DNA from: Nocardioides marinus
Lineage (GTDB): Bacteria > Pseudomonadota > Alphaproteobacteria > Rhodobacterales > Rhodobacteraceae
Length of the DNA: 64,000 bases
Reading direction: 5' to 3'
Assembly: GCA_019801415.1 (NCBI GenBank)
Contig: JAHVJD010000002.1
Coordinates: forward strand, 529,154-593,153
Below the pieces are notes generated by a model. It was not told the DNA's origin. It was given only the letters and a program-made list of their open reading frames with translations, and searched no databases. Below, piece by piece: positions 9,018-16,317 of the stretch. How positions within the stretch are numbered: position 1 is the first letter of the stretch; every line of letters begins with the position of its first letter. The translations under genes were made by a program, and so were the position numbers.

Positions 9018-9046
9018 ATATGGGTTAGCGCAAAATCCTTTTCAAG
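9018..9046 (-). promoter_or_regulatory. Sigma-32-type heat-shock promoter of rpoH
   Basis: On the minus strand the sequence reads CTTGAAA, 15 bases, CCCATAT. This matches the classical RpoH consensus (CTTGAAA / CCCATnT). The -10 ends about 44 bp before the rpoH ATG. Confidence 0.75.
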
Positions 9047-9159
9047 GACCGTGTTGGCATTCTTCTATGCTAGAGACAGATGCGGCGTCTGTGAATTGTA
9101 TCACAGGCATTCACACGATGTTTTGCTGGCAGTTTACTGGCCCGGCGGCAGATGCGCGG

Positions 9160-10185
9160 CTATCCGCGCAACGCTGCCAAAAGATCGGCCATATCCTGCG
9201 GCAAGGGGGCTTCGAACCGCAAGGCTGCGCCGGTGACCGGGTGATCGAAGCCCAGAACGGCTGCATGCAGCGCCTGCCGCGGGAACGCCCGCACCGCGGC
9301 CTGTGCCGTCTCATCCAGTGCCTTTGCAGCCAGTTTGCGCCGTCCACCATAGGTGGGGTCACCGATCAGCCCATGACCGGCATGGGCCATGTGCACCCGG
9401 ATCTGATGGGTACGGCCCGTCTCCAGCCAGCATTCCACCAGCGCGGCCACTGGCGGAGTGCCGAAACTCTCGACGATCCGTGCCCGTGTCACCGCGTGAC
9501 GGCCGCCCTGGAACAACACCGCCTGCCGTTGCCGGTCGGTCTTGTGCCGAGCCAGCTGAGTGGTGATCTTGAGAATGTTGCCCGCCTCGAAACTGGTGCC
9601 CTTGATCCCACGCAGCCGCGGATCGCTGGCGTCCGGCACACCATAGCAGATGGCCCGGTAGTAACGTTCGACCGTGTGCTTTTCGAACTGAACAGCCAGC
9701 CCCTGATGCGCGGCGTCGGACTTGGCGACAACCAGGAGACCGCTGGTTTCCTTGTCGATGCGATGCACGATGCCGGGCCGTTTGACACCTCCGACCCCGG
9801 ACAATGTGCCGCCGAAGTGATGCAGCAGAGCGTTGACCAGCGTGCCCGACGGGGACCCCGGTGCCGGGTGGACCACCATGCCCGCAGGCTTGTTGATGAC
9901 GATCAGGTCATCATCTTCGAAAATGATCTCCAGCGGGATATCCTCGGGGCCGATATGGCTATCCTCGGCTTCCTCCACCTCAATCACCACCTGGGCGCCA
10001 GCTTCGATCCGCGCCTTGGGATCCTGCACCACGGCGCCATCCACCGTCAAAGCCCCCGCCTCGATGAGCTTGGCCAGGCGGGTGCGAGACAGCGAGGCCT
10101 CCTCTGGCACATCACGCGAAACCGCTTTATCAAGCCGTTTAGGCGGGTTTTCCGCGATGACAAATTCAATCCGGCGGCTGCCCAT
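9160..10185 (-). CDS. rluD: RluA-family 23S rRNA pseudouridine synthase (RluD-like)
   Basis: A 341-residue enzyme converting uridines in large-subunit rRNA to pseudouridine. It has an N-terminal S4 RNA-binding domain (SLSRTRLAKLIEAGALTVDG, about residues 30-60). The catalytic motif HRIDKETSGLLV contains the essential Asp at about residue 140. The C-terminal RTHQIRVHMAHAGHGLIGDP is also typical. I chose the ATG at 10185: GGAAGGA lies 8 bases upstream, and the S4 domain follows at the usual distance. Its start codon shares two bases with the divergent DUF6476 start. Followed on the same strand by rpoH after 185 bp. Confidence 0.92.
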   Translation of the reverse strand: MGSRRIEFVIAENPPKRLDKAVSRDVPEEASLSRTRLAKLIEAGALTVDGAVVQDPKARIEAGAQVVIEVEEAEDSHIGPEDIPLEIIFEDDDLIVINKPAGMVVHPAPGSPSGTLVNALLHHFGGTLSGVGGVKRPGIVHRIDKETSGLLVVAKSDAAHQGLAVQFEKHTVERYYRAICYGVPDASDPRLRGIKGTSFEAGNILKITTQLARHKTDRQRQAVLFQGGRHAVTRARIVESFGTPPVAALVECWLETGRTHQIRVHMAHAGHGLIGDPTYGGRRKLAAKALDETAQAAVRAFPRQALHAAVLGFDHPVTGAALRFEAPLPQDMADLLAALRG

Positions 10186-10489
10186 GACTGATCCTTCCGA
10201 GACCGAAATCCAACAGGAACCTCCGCAGATCCGGTTCCTGCGTCGGCTGGTTACCACGTTGACCGTGGCGATGATTGGCGGGGTTCTAGTGATAATCGCG
10301 CTGCTTGTCATCCGCCTCTCCGCAGATGATGTGCCGTTGCCCGCGGAAATCGCCCTCCCCCCTGGCATCACGGCCGAGGCCGTGACCTTCGGAAGCGACT
10401 GGATCGCCATCGTCAGCCAGGAAGACAGCATTCTGATCTTTGACCGCAACAGCGGCGAGTTGCGCCAGACCATCCAGATCTCACGCTGA
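10184..10489 (+). CDS. DUF6476 small inner-membrane protein
   Basis: A 101-residue protein: a short acidic N-terminus (MTDPSETEIQQEPPQIRFLR), one transmembrane helix at about residues 23-46, then an external beta-rich tail ending IFDRNSGELRQTIQISR. This layout matches DUF6476, a family I know from Rhodobacterales where it commonly sits beside RluD. The ATG at 10184 overlaps the rluD start as the palindrome CATG, so each gene's ribosome site lies inside the other's coding sequence. Function unknown; the tail recalls a beta-propeller strand. Confidence 0.75.
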   Translation: MTDPSETEIQQEPPQIRFLRRLVTTLTVAMIGGVLVIIALLVIRLSADDVPLPAEIALPPGITAEAVTFGSDWIAIVSQEDSILIFDRNSGELRQTIQISR

Positions 10490-10521
10490 CCCCCAGGCGG
10501 AAAACGCCCCGCGAACGAAAA

Positions 10522-10543
10522 CGAGCCGGGAAACCCCGGCTCG
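10522..10543. terminator. Shared terminator between DUF6476 and the PRC-barrel gene
   Basis: A 9-bp stem (CGAGCCGGG and complement) with loop AAAC lies between two convergent genes. On the minus strand it is followed by TTTTCGTT, which favours termination of the PRC-barrel gene. Confidence 0.7.
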
Positions 10544-10568
10544 CTGTGGCATGCAAAGACAGATTGGA

Positions 10569-11492
10569 TCAGTCTTCAAATTCCGGCATTTTTTCCAACT
10601 GCTCTTCGGTCACATCAATGTAGACCCGCAGCTCGTCGGATTCGCTCGCTTGCTTCAGGGTCAGCGAGTCGAAGCCAACCTTGACCGGCTTTTCACCGAT
10701 GCCCAGGAAGCCACCGACGTCGATCACGGCGTCAGTCACCTTGCCGTCGGCGTCCACGATCAGGTTCGAGACCTCACCAATCCAGTCGCTGCGGGCGTCG
10801 TAAACGGCGGCACCGGTCAGCGTTTCGGCCTTGATCTCATCGACGATCACGGTCTGGTAGCCGTCCAGCTCCATCTCGGGTGCGGCCGGATAACCCTCGA
10901 CCGGGCGTTCACCGTCGGTCATTTCAGCTTCGGCTTCCATGGCAGCCGTCTCAGCGGCTTCCGCTGTCTCGGCAACTTCGGCCTCCATGGCGGCGGTTTC
11001 TTCGGTCAACTCGGCGTTCTCATCCACCTCGTTGACGTCGGTGGCGTCAGCCATGCCATCCCATTCCTCGAAAGCCGGCGCATTTTCCAGAGCCGCACGA
11101 TCGGCGTTAAAGACAACGAAATACTCATCCGGCGCGTCACCGTCGGAGACCAGCTTCAGCCGGTCCATCTGGACAGCAACGGTCTTCTCGCCGATGCCGA
11201 GGAAGCCGCCGATATCAACCAGGATCGAGTCCAGCTTGCCGTCGCGGCTCAGCAACACATCACTGATTTCACCGATATCTTCCCATTCAGCGTCCGCTTC
11301 GTTCATGGATGTTTCGGACACTTCGGCTTCGGACACGTAGACGCGCGAACCGATGAAGTCGGAGGCGTGGACATGGTGCTCAGTCGCCATGTCGCGGAAG
11401 GTTTCCGCCCAATCGGCTTCGTTTTCGCTTGCGGCCGCCAGGGGGGTAGCCAGCAGTGCGGCCAGTGCGGTGGTAGACAGAATGCGTTTCAT
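10569..11492 (-). CDS. Exported protein with two PRC-barrel domains
   Basis: A 307-residue protein with a signal peptide (MKRILSTTALAALLATPLAA). It carries two PRC-barrel units, one around residues 55-125 (ILVDIGGFLGIGEKTVAVQ) and one around 235-300 (DAVIDVGGFLGIGEKPVKVG). They are joined by an acidic Ala/Glu-rich linker (ETAAMEAEVAETAEAAE) that looks disordered or coiled. PRC-barrels are small beta-barrels that bind partner proteins or RNA; periplasmic versions are common in marine alphaproteobacteria but lack a defined job. A perfect GGAGG precedes the ATG at 11492. An EcfG-type promoter lies about 50 bp upstream, so it is probably stress-induced. Confidence 0.85.
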   Translation of the reverse strand: MKRILSTTALAALLATPLAAASENEADWAETFRDMATEHHVHASDFIGSRVYVSEAEVSETSMNEADAEWEDIGEISDVLLSRDGKLDSILVDIGGFLGIGEKTVAVQMDRLKLVSDGDAPDEYFVVFNADRAALENAPAFEEWDGMADATDVNEVDENAELTEETAAMEAEVAETAEAAETAAMEAEAEMTDGERPVEGYPAAPEMELDGYQTVIVDEIKAETLTGAAVYDARSDWIGEVSNLIVDADGKVTDAVIDVGGFLGIGEKPVKVGFDSLTLKQASESDELRVYIDVTEEQLEKMPEFED

Positions 11493-11543
11493 TTCTTCCT
11501 CCTTTGAGGTCATGACTGGCGCCAGCAGCGCCTATACCGTGAC

Positions 11544-11568
11544 AACCGCACCCAGCCGCGAAAGTTCC
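11544..11568 (-). promoter_or_regulatory. EcfG-type promoter, two-domain PRC-barrel gene
   Basis: The minus strand reads GGAAC-N16-GGTT, ending about 52 bp before the ATG at 11492. The -35 is exact; the -10 carries G for the usual C. Confidence 0.65.
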
Positions 11569-11762
11569 CGCGCCTTGCATTTTTCTGACGCCCGGCATCG
11601 ACTTTTTTAACGCAGCGGCGTTGCGAAAAAGCCGGGTATTACAATGTCGCGGATTCGCGCCGTGAAACGTGCCGCACGCGGCTTGTGAAGACCACGCTCA
11701 GACCCTCTCGCCCTTCTCCCGGCTAGCGATCAGCAAAAGTCAGCGCAGGCCAGTCAAACCTT

Positions 11763-11788
11763 GGAACCTTGGGTCAGGCCGGTTCGTT
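11763..11788 (+). promoter_or_regulatory. EcfG-type promoter, PRC-barrel gene 11821
   Basis: GGAAC-N17-CGTT, an exact match to the alphaproteobacterial EcfG consensus, ending 32 bp before the ATG. The whole 328-bp divergent gap 11493-11820 holds only this and the opposite promoter as recognisable sites. Confidence 0.8.
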
Positions 11789-11820
11789 GGGCCGCTGTCG
11801 AAAGAAAGGAGGACTGAACC

Positions 11821-12165
11821 ATGTCCACTAGCACTCTCGTATCATCGGCAGACGTCACCGGCACCGAGGTTTACGGCCGCGGCGGTGCGCATATCGGCTC
11901 GATCGATCACCTGATGATCGACAAGCAAAGCGGCAAGGTGGCCTATGCCGTAATGGGCTTTGGCGGCTTCCTGGGATTGGGCGAGGACCATCACCCGGTT
12001 CCGTGGAACAAGCTGCACTATGACCCGGAGAAAAACGGCTTTGTCACCGACATCACCGAGGAAGAGGTGAAAGGTGCGCCCGCCCGGCATGACGGCTGGT
12101 ACGCGGATCGCGACTGGGAGCGCCAGATGCACGACCACTACCGTGTGCCGGTCTATTGGCTCTGA
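11821..12165 (+). CDS. Cytoplasmic PRC-barrel domain protein
   Basis: A 114-residue protein without a signal peptide. A single PRC-barrel fills residues 10-90 (GTEVYGRGGAHIGSIDHLMI, MGFGGFLGLGEDHHPVPW), followed by a basic/aromatic tail (DRDWERQMHDHYRVPVYWL). It is of the short photosynthetic-reaction-centre-H-like type seen in stress regulons of Rhizobiales and Rhodobacterales. AAAGGAGG precedes the ATG. Preceded by an exact EcfG promoter and followed by a hairpin terminator that contains the next EcfG -35. Confidence 0.85.
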   Translation: MSTSTLVSSADVTGTEVYGRGGAHIGSIDHLMIDKQSGKVAYAVMGFGGFLGLGEDHHPVPWNKLHYDPEKNGFVTDITEEEVKGAPARHDGWYADRDWERQMHDHYRVPVYWL

Positions 12166-12201
12166 CCCACTGACCTCCCTCTTCGGGGAGACCCGCAACA
12201 G

Positions 12202-12237
12202 CGCCCATGTGGAACCTCCCGTCCGCATGGGCGTTTT
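12202..12237 (+). terminator. Terminator after PRC-barrel gene, overlapping a promoter
   Basis: An 8-bp stem (CGCCCATG and complement) followed by TTTT, about 37 bp after the PRC-barrel stop. The loop holds the -35 GGAAC of the following gene, and its right arm plus T-run hold the -10. Confidence 0.55.
12211..12235 (+). promoter_or_regulatory. EcfG-type promoter, MgtC/SapB gene
   Basis: GGAAC-N16-CGTT, an exact match, ending 45 bp before the start at 12281. It lies inside the preceding terminator hairpin. Confidence 0.75.
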
Positions 12238-12280
12238 AAATTCAACTATCGACACGTAACGGCAAGGGGACGGGTTTCAC

Positions 12281-12784
12281 GTGGATATCACTCTGAGCGA
12301 CATTACCACCACGATGGAAATGCACTGGACCGTCTGGCTGGCCCGCCTTCTTGCAGCGCTGATACTGTGCGGCATCATCGGTTTCGAGCGGGAGATCGGC
12401 AAACGTCCCGCCGGGCTGCGCACGCATATGCTCACCGGGCTCGCGGCGGCGCTCTACACCCTGGTCATGCTGCACATGACCACCGCCAGCGTGTTCGATG
12501 GCGAAAAGGTCCAGACCGACCCCATCCGCGTTATCGAAGCCGTCACCCAGGGTGTTGCCTTTCTCGCGGCCGGTCTGGTCGTCTTCTCACAAGGGAATGT
12601 TCTTGGTCTCAAGACCGGCGCGACGATGTGGTTGTGCGCGGCGGTTGGCGTGTGCTGCGCGCTCGGGCTTTTGTCGCTGGCCGCTGTTGTGACCGCGATC
12701 GCGCTGGTCACGGTGGTGGTGCTGCGCATCGCCGAAAAGAAGGCCGACACCCATTGCAAGGGCCATGCCTCGCACGACGGCTAG
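12281..12784 (+). CDS. MgtC/SapB-family inner-membrane protein
   Basis: A 167-residue protein with about four membrane helices. It carries the family signature LILCGIIGFEREIGKRPAGLRTHMLTGLAAALYTL near residues 25-60 (only fragments quoted: GFEREIGKRPAGLRTHM), then GVAFLAAGLVVF and GLKTGATMWLCAAVGVCCAL. MgtC-type proteins affect magnesium homeostasis or ATP synthase; the short form lacks the C-terminal ACT-like domain of pathogen MgtC. The start is GTG at 12281 with AGGGG upstream; an ATG at 12314 is a less likely alternative. Driven by an EcfG-type promoter. Confidence 0.85.
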   Translation: MDITLSDITTTMEMHWTVWLARLLAALILCGIIGFEREIGKRPAGLRTHMLTGLAAALYTLVMLHMTTASVFDGEKVQTDPIRVIEAVTQGVAFLAAGLVVFSQGNVLGLKTGATMWLCAAVGVCCALGLLSLAAVVTAIALVTVVVLRIAEKKADTHCKGHASHDG

Positions 12785-12807
12785 GCGGCGATCCCAGCCC
12801 CGCTCCG

Positions 12808-12833
12808 GGAACCAAACCGACCCTTCAGACGTT
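12808..12833 (+). promoter_or_regulatory. EcfG-type promoter of the four-gene envelope operon
   Basis: GGAAC-N17-CGTT, an exact match, ending 34 bp before the ATG at 12868. Confidence 0.8.
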
Positions 12834-12867
12834 GATCCGCGAATGACCCCGCACGTGGAGGAACGTT

Positions 12868-13260
12868 ATGCAATCCAGATCCAGCGGCACACCATCCAAC
12901 GCCAATATCAACTACCAGGCCCACATCGCCCAGGTGGCTGAGCAACTGCAACCCGTTGTCAGCCGCTATCTGCAAGAAGGGGCCGAGACGCTTTTGCACG
13001 AGACGGCTGACTTGGCGCGGCGCCGACCGGCACTGTTTTGTGTCGGCGCGGCCCTTGCGGGATTTGCGGCTGTCCGCCTTTTAAAGGCCAGCGCCCATCC
13101 GCCCGCAGATCCGCCACGCGATCACGACGTCCCTGCAGGCCGGGATCTGTCGGCTGCAACCGATGCCCCCCTTGCTCACCAGCCCGTCAGCGTCCCGGCT
13201 GCCGCTCTTGCTCAGCAACCGGCTCCGGAGGCGACGGTGCAGACGCAGGAGGACCTCTGA
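12868..13260 (+). CDS. Nutrient-deprivation-induced-type membrane protein
   Basis: A 130-residue protein. An amphipathic N-terminal helix (HIAQVAEQLQPVVSRYLQEG) is followed by one hydrophobic segment (PALFCVGAALAGFAAVRLLK, residues 54-73) and a Pro/Ala-rich disordered tail. Position and make-up match the 'nutrient deprivation-induced protein' that heads holin-DUF3618 trios in rhizobia. First gene of a tight operon: its stop overlaps the next ATG by one base. Under an exact EcfG promoter. Molecular role unknown. Confidence 0.6.
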   Translation: MQSRSSGTPSNANINYQAHIAQVAEQLQPVVSRYLQEGAETLLHETADLARRRPALFCVGAALAGFAAVRLLKASAHPPADPPRDHDVPAGRDLSAATDAPLAHQPVSVPAAALAQQPAPEATVQTQEDL

Positions 13261-13658
13261 TGCCCTATCCCCATCCGAAAGACGCACCAGAGCTGTTTGC
13301 CACCGTGATGCGAAATGCCGTTGGCCTGTTCCGAGCCGAGACGGCGCTGATCCGGGCTGAACTGGCCCACAGCCTGTCCCGTGCCCGCACCGGACTGGCG
13401 CTGGTCGTGGCGGCCCTCGTCAGCGTCCTTGTCGCCGCCCAGCAGCTGGCGACAGCGCTGGCAGGTTGGCTCGCGGCCCTTGGTCTGCCTGAGCCGCTGG
13501 CGGCCTTGTTCGCCGCCGTAACCTTTGGCTTGATTGCCTTGGCCCTGGCGGCGGCGGCCCGCCCCCGTCTTGATCCCGATCACCTCAAGCCCCGCCGCAG
13601 CCTGCAAAGCCTGCGAAAGGACACACATGCCATCAGGGAGGCTCCCCATGTCAAATGA
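13260..13658 (+). CDS. Holin-superfamily (YqjE/DUF1469-like) membrane protein
   Basis: A 132-residue protein. An N-terminal amphipathic region (LFRAETALIRAELAHSLSRA) is followed by two transmembrane helices at about residues 40-62 and 73-98, then a basic tail. Database pipelines label such proteins 'phage holin family', but they are cellular envelope proteins of stress operons rather than lysis factors. The ATG at 13260 overlaps the upstream TGA. The last 11 bp overlap the DUF3618 gene, so all three are translationally coupled. Confidence 0.75.
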   Translation: MPYPHPKDAPELFATVMRNAVGLFRAETALIRAELAHSLSRARTGLALVVAALVSVLVAAQQLATALAGWLAALGLPEPLAALFAAVTFGLIALALAAAARPRLDPDHLKPRRSLQSLRKDTHAIREAPHVK

Positions 13659-14133
13659 TGACACAAAGATGCAGTTGGAGGCTCTCGAGGCCGAAGCCGC
13701 CCGCAATCGTGTGGCGCTGGAGCAGTCGATCAGCCGTCTCACCCAAAGCCTCTCTCCGGCTCAGGCGGCTGCGGCTGTGAAGGAGGCTGGCCACGAGGCG
13801 GCGGGTCAGGCTTTGGACCTTGTTCAGCGCAATGCCGGCGATCTGGCGTGGGTCGGCACCGGCGCTGCGATGTTGCTGTCGGCTGCGAACAGGAAGTCTA
13901 CGCCGCCTTCCGGAAAGCGGCGCGCGCGCGCCCCGTCCCGGGCGGCTCGCTATGTCGCGCTTGGCGGGGCCGCGTTCGGTCTCGGAGCCCTCGCCGCGGC
14001 CCTGATGCCCCGGACGCGTCAGGAAGAGCAGCTCGTCAGCTCGCTGAGCGACGCGGTGACAGAAACCGCACGCACGGTTGCAGCCAGAACGGCCCAGTAC
14101 GTCCCCCCTCATGACGGCTCCTCGGATCTGTAG
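13648..14133 (+). CDS. DUF3618-domain membrane protein
   Basis: A 161-residue protein. The N-terminal helix MQLEALEAEAARNRVALEQS with LTQSL is the DUF3618 pattern (a short amphipathic motif in ElaB/YqjD-like proteins). Two hydrophobic segments follow, near residues 66-80 (AWVGTGAAMLLSAAN) and 103-121 (YVALGGAAFGLGALAAALM). The start at 13648 overlaps the upstream stop by 11 bp. Third gene of the EcfG-driven envelope operon. A small 8-bp hairpin separates it from the AI-2E transporter gene. Confidence 0.75.
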   Translation: MSNDDTKMQLEALEAEAARNRVALEQSISRLTQSLSPAQAAAAVKEAGHEAAGQALDLVQRNAGDLAWVGTGAAMLLSAANRKSTPPSGKRRARAPSRAARYVALGGAAFGLGALAAALMPRTRQEEQLVSSLSDAVTETARTVAARTAQYVPPHDGSSDL

Positions 14134-14153
14134 CCCGTCCCACCCAAGACCAT

Positions 14154-14176
14154 CTGACCGGCCGTCTGCCGGTCAG
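14154..14176 (+). terminator. Weak intercistronic hairpin
   Basis: CTGACCGG and its exact complement around 7 bases, between DUF3618 and the AI-2E gene. There is no T-run, so it is probably partial attenuation or mRNA processing rather than an operon end. Confidence 0.4.
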
Positions 14177-14205
14177 GACAATACTCCGACAGGGAAATGT
14201 GACCC

Positions 14206-15222
14206 ATGTGGCAAACGATAACGGCCCGGCGTGCCATCAGGGTCATGCTCCTGATCATCACCCTGATCGCTCTTGCCGCGGCCATGTATTTTGCAAAACC
14301 CGTACTGGCCCCCGCTGTGTTTGCGCTGGTGGTCGGCATCGTGGTGTCGCCCCTCGCCGACCGGCTCGAACGAATTGGCATCGGGCGCGTGGTCGTTGCC
14401 TCCAGCCTGCTGCTTTTGTCCACCGCGCTGCTGGCGCTGCTGATTCTTTCCCTCGACCCCTTGCTGTCGACGCTTGCCAACAACATCCCCCGCATTCAGC
14501 GGGAGGTTCGGGGCTGGCTGGAGATGGCCTCGGGTGTTCTGCGCGGTATCGAAAGCATCAGCAGCGAGCTGGAACAGACCATGGGCAGCAGCGAGGAGGA
14601 CGAAGGCAGCGGCCTTCCGACGTTGATGGACGCCCTGTGGCTGGCACCGAACTTCGGCGCGCAGATGTTCATCTTTGCGGGGACACTGTTTTTCTTCGTG
14701 CTCACGCGGAACGAACTTTATGAGCAGTCAGGACGCCATTCGGTTCGCTTTTTCCGTGCCGAGCGCGCCGTGGCTCGGTACTTCGCCGCCGTGACCATCG
14801 TCAACGGCGGGCTCGGCGTGGCGACGGCGGCCGGCCTGATGGTCATCGGCCTGCCAGGCGCACTGATATGGGGCATGGCGGCGGCCATGCTGAATTTCAT
14901 TCTCTATCTTGGCCCCTTGTTGATCCTTGTCGGGCTGACCATTGCCGGACTTACCCAGATCGGCGGGGCCGGAGCGGTGTTGCCGCCGCTCCTGTTCCTG
15001 CTGCTGAACCTCACCGAAGCCCAGTTCGTGACGCCATACTTTGTTGGACGTCAATTGCACCTGAACCCGCTGTTCGTGTTCTGGGCAATTGTTTTCGGGC
15101 TTTGGATCTGGGGACCGATAGGCGCTATCGTGGCTCTACCGGTGTTGCTGTGGTGTGGCCGCATGCTTGCCACACCTCCGAAACCCGCTCCCAATATCTC
15201 TCCGACCGCGCCCGTCGCCTGA
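14206..15222 (+). CDS. AI-2E-family (PerM/TqsA) transporter
   Basis: A 338-residue multi-span protein of the AI-2 exporter superfamily. It has two N-terminal helices (VMLLIITLIALAAAMYF, VFALVVGIVVSPLADRLERI), a long extracytoplasmic loop (residues about 80-145) and a C-terminal helical bundle. The conserved region is GLPGALIWGMAAAMLNFI, LTEAQFVTPYFVG and LNPLFVFWAIVFGLWIWGP. Family members export AI-2 or small solutes, and some exchange sodium for protons. It is the last gene behind the EcfG promoter at 12808. No own promoter seen in the 72-bp gap. Confidence 0.88.
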   Translation: MWQTITARRAIRVMLLIITLIALAAAMYFAKPVLAPAVFALVVGIVVSPLADRLERIGIGRVVVASSLLLLSTALLALLILSLDPLLSTLANNIPRIQREVRGWLEMASGVLRGIESISSELEQTMGSSEEDEGSGLPTLMDALWLAPNFGAQMFIFAGTLFFFVLTRNELYEQSGRHSVRFFRAERAVARYFAAVTIVNGGLGVATAAGLMVIGLPGALIWGMAAAMLNFILYLGPLLILVGLTIAGLTQIGGAGAVLPPLLFLLLNLTEAQFVTPYFVGRQLHLNPLFVFWAIVFGLWIWGPIGAIVALPVLLWCGRMLATPPKPAPNISPTAPVA

Positions 15223-15284
15223 GCGCCAGACCTGGGGCTGATCCACGTGGATGGCGGATCACCCTCCCCTTCAGCAAAGACACA

Positions 15285-15315
15285 CAGCGCATCCGCGGCC
15301 TCCGCGGGTGCGCTG
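15285..15315 (+). terminator. Terminator of the envelope operon
   Basis: A 14-bp stem with one wobble pair (CAGCGCATCCGCGG against CCGCGGGTGCGCTG), 3-base loop, followed by CTTCATTTCT. Confidence 0.7.
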
Positions 15316-15440
15316 CTTCATTTCTCCCTGCCGCCAACACAGGCCCCATGCGCCAAGCTCCGCTTACTGCGATGAAATCTAACAGGATTCCGGCGCTACA
15401 GGGGCCGCCAAACTTTTTTTGAAAAAATTCTCCCTCGCCC

Positions 15441-15466
15441 GGAACCATGCCGAGCCGCGGCGAGTT
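15441..15466 (+). promoter_or_regulatory. EcfG-type promoter, exported PRC-barrel gene 15521
   Basis: GGAAC-N17-AGTT, ending 54 bp before the ATG. The -35 is exact; the first -10 base differs from the usual C. Confidence 0.6.
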
Positions 15467-15520
15467 GAGTGGCTGTAACTCAAGCGCGCTGAAGAGTGAA
15501 ACACAAAGGAGATCAAACCG

Positions 15521-16102
15521 ATGAAACGTCTTTTGCTGACCACTTCTCTGATTGCCGCAACCGTTGCACCTGCCTTTGCAGATACCGAAGCCGGAGCCGC
15601 ATTGTCCGGGTCCGCCGCGACCAACGCCGAAGTGAACAGCTCGGCCGCAGATGTCTCTGCCGACGCCAACGCCAATGCCATGGGCGATGCCAAGGCCACG
15701 ACCACCCCGCTTGCCCCGACAAGCGACACTGCAGACGAAGACTCCACCACCGCTCAGTCCAGCAGCTCGACCGACCTGGATGCCACGCTGAGCGCCGATG
15801 CGGATGCGACCGCCATGGAGCCACTGGACATGAACGAAGTGACCGCGGAAGCCCTGACCGGCGCGCCTGCCTATGACGCCAAGGACGAGCATATCGGCGA
15901 AGTGTCCGAAGTGATCGTCAACACCACCGGTGGTGTCGAAGCACTGATCGTCGATGTTGGCGGCTTCCTGGGTCTGGGCGAGAAGCCGGTTGAACTGCCG
16001 ATGTCCGACCTGACGATTCACGAAGCCGAGAGCGACATCCGCGTGACCACTCACATGAGTGAGGAAGAGCTGAACGGCCTGCCCGAATACCAGGGCTCGT
16101 AA
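15521..16102 (+). CDS. Exported single PRC-barrel protein
   Basis: A 193-residue protein with a signal peptide (MKRLLLTTSLIAATVAPAFA) and an Ala/Ser/Thr/Asp-rich linker (about residues 22-105). A C-terminal PRC-barrel (APAYDAKDEHIGEVSEVIV, LIVDVGGFLGLGEKPVELP) follows. It is a paralogue of the two-domain protein at 10569: same signal start MKR, same linker style, same barrel signature. AAAGGAG precedes the ATG. Flanked by an EcfG-type promoter and a strong terminator, so monocistronic. Confidence 0.85.
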   Translation: MKRLLLTTSLIAATVAPAFADTEAGAALSGSAATNAEVNSSAADVSADANANAMGDAKATTTPLAPTSDTADEDSTTAQSSSSTDLDATLSADADATAMEPLDMNEVTAEALTGAPAYDAKDEHIGEVSEVIVNTTGGVEALIVDVGGFLGLGEKPVELPMSDLTIHEAESDIRVTTHMSEEELNGLPEYQGS

Positions 16103-16213
16103 GATTCACGGTTTCAAAGGGGTTGCCTGACCCCTTTGGACGCCGCCCCTTCGCCTCGTCCCTTAGCCGGTTTTCCTGCCTCGTACCGGTTTAGGCAAAT
16201 GGGCGGCACAAGA

Positions 16214-16247
16214 AGACCGGGTTCCGATGCGGAACCCGGTCTTTTTC
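16214..16247 (+). terminator. Terminator of PRC-barrel gene 15521
   Basis: A 12-bp perfect stem (AGACCGGGTTCC and complement), 5-base loop, then TTTTTCTTT. Confidence 0.9.
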
Positions 16248-16269
16248 TTTGCATCCCCTGCCAGTAGTC

Positions 16270-16305
16270 AAAAAAATACGCCGCGGGCACTTGCGTGCCG
16301 CGGCG
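16270..16305 (-). terminator. Terminator of exoD
   Basis: A GC-rich stem with one bulge (CGCCGCGG/CACGC arms). On the minus strand it is followed by TATTTTTTT, 13 bases after the exoD stop. Confidence 0.85.
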
Positions 16306-16317
16306 CGAAACCGCGAG

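Noticed and set aside
13260..14133. Prophage remnant suggested by the holin-like protein
   Set aside because: Neighbours are envelope stress genes under an EcfG promoter; no lysis, capsid or integrase genes are present, and the holin label is a known superfamily artefact.
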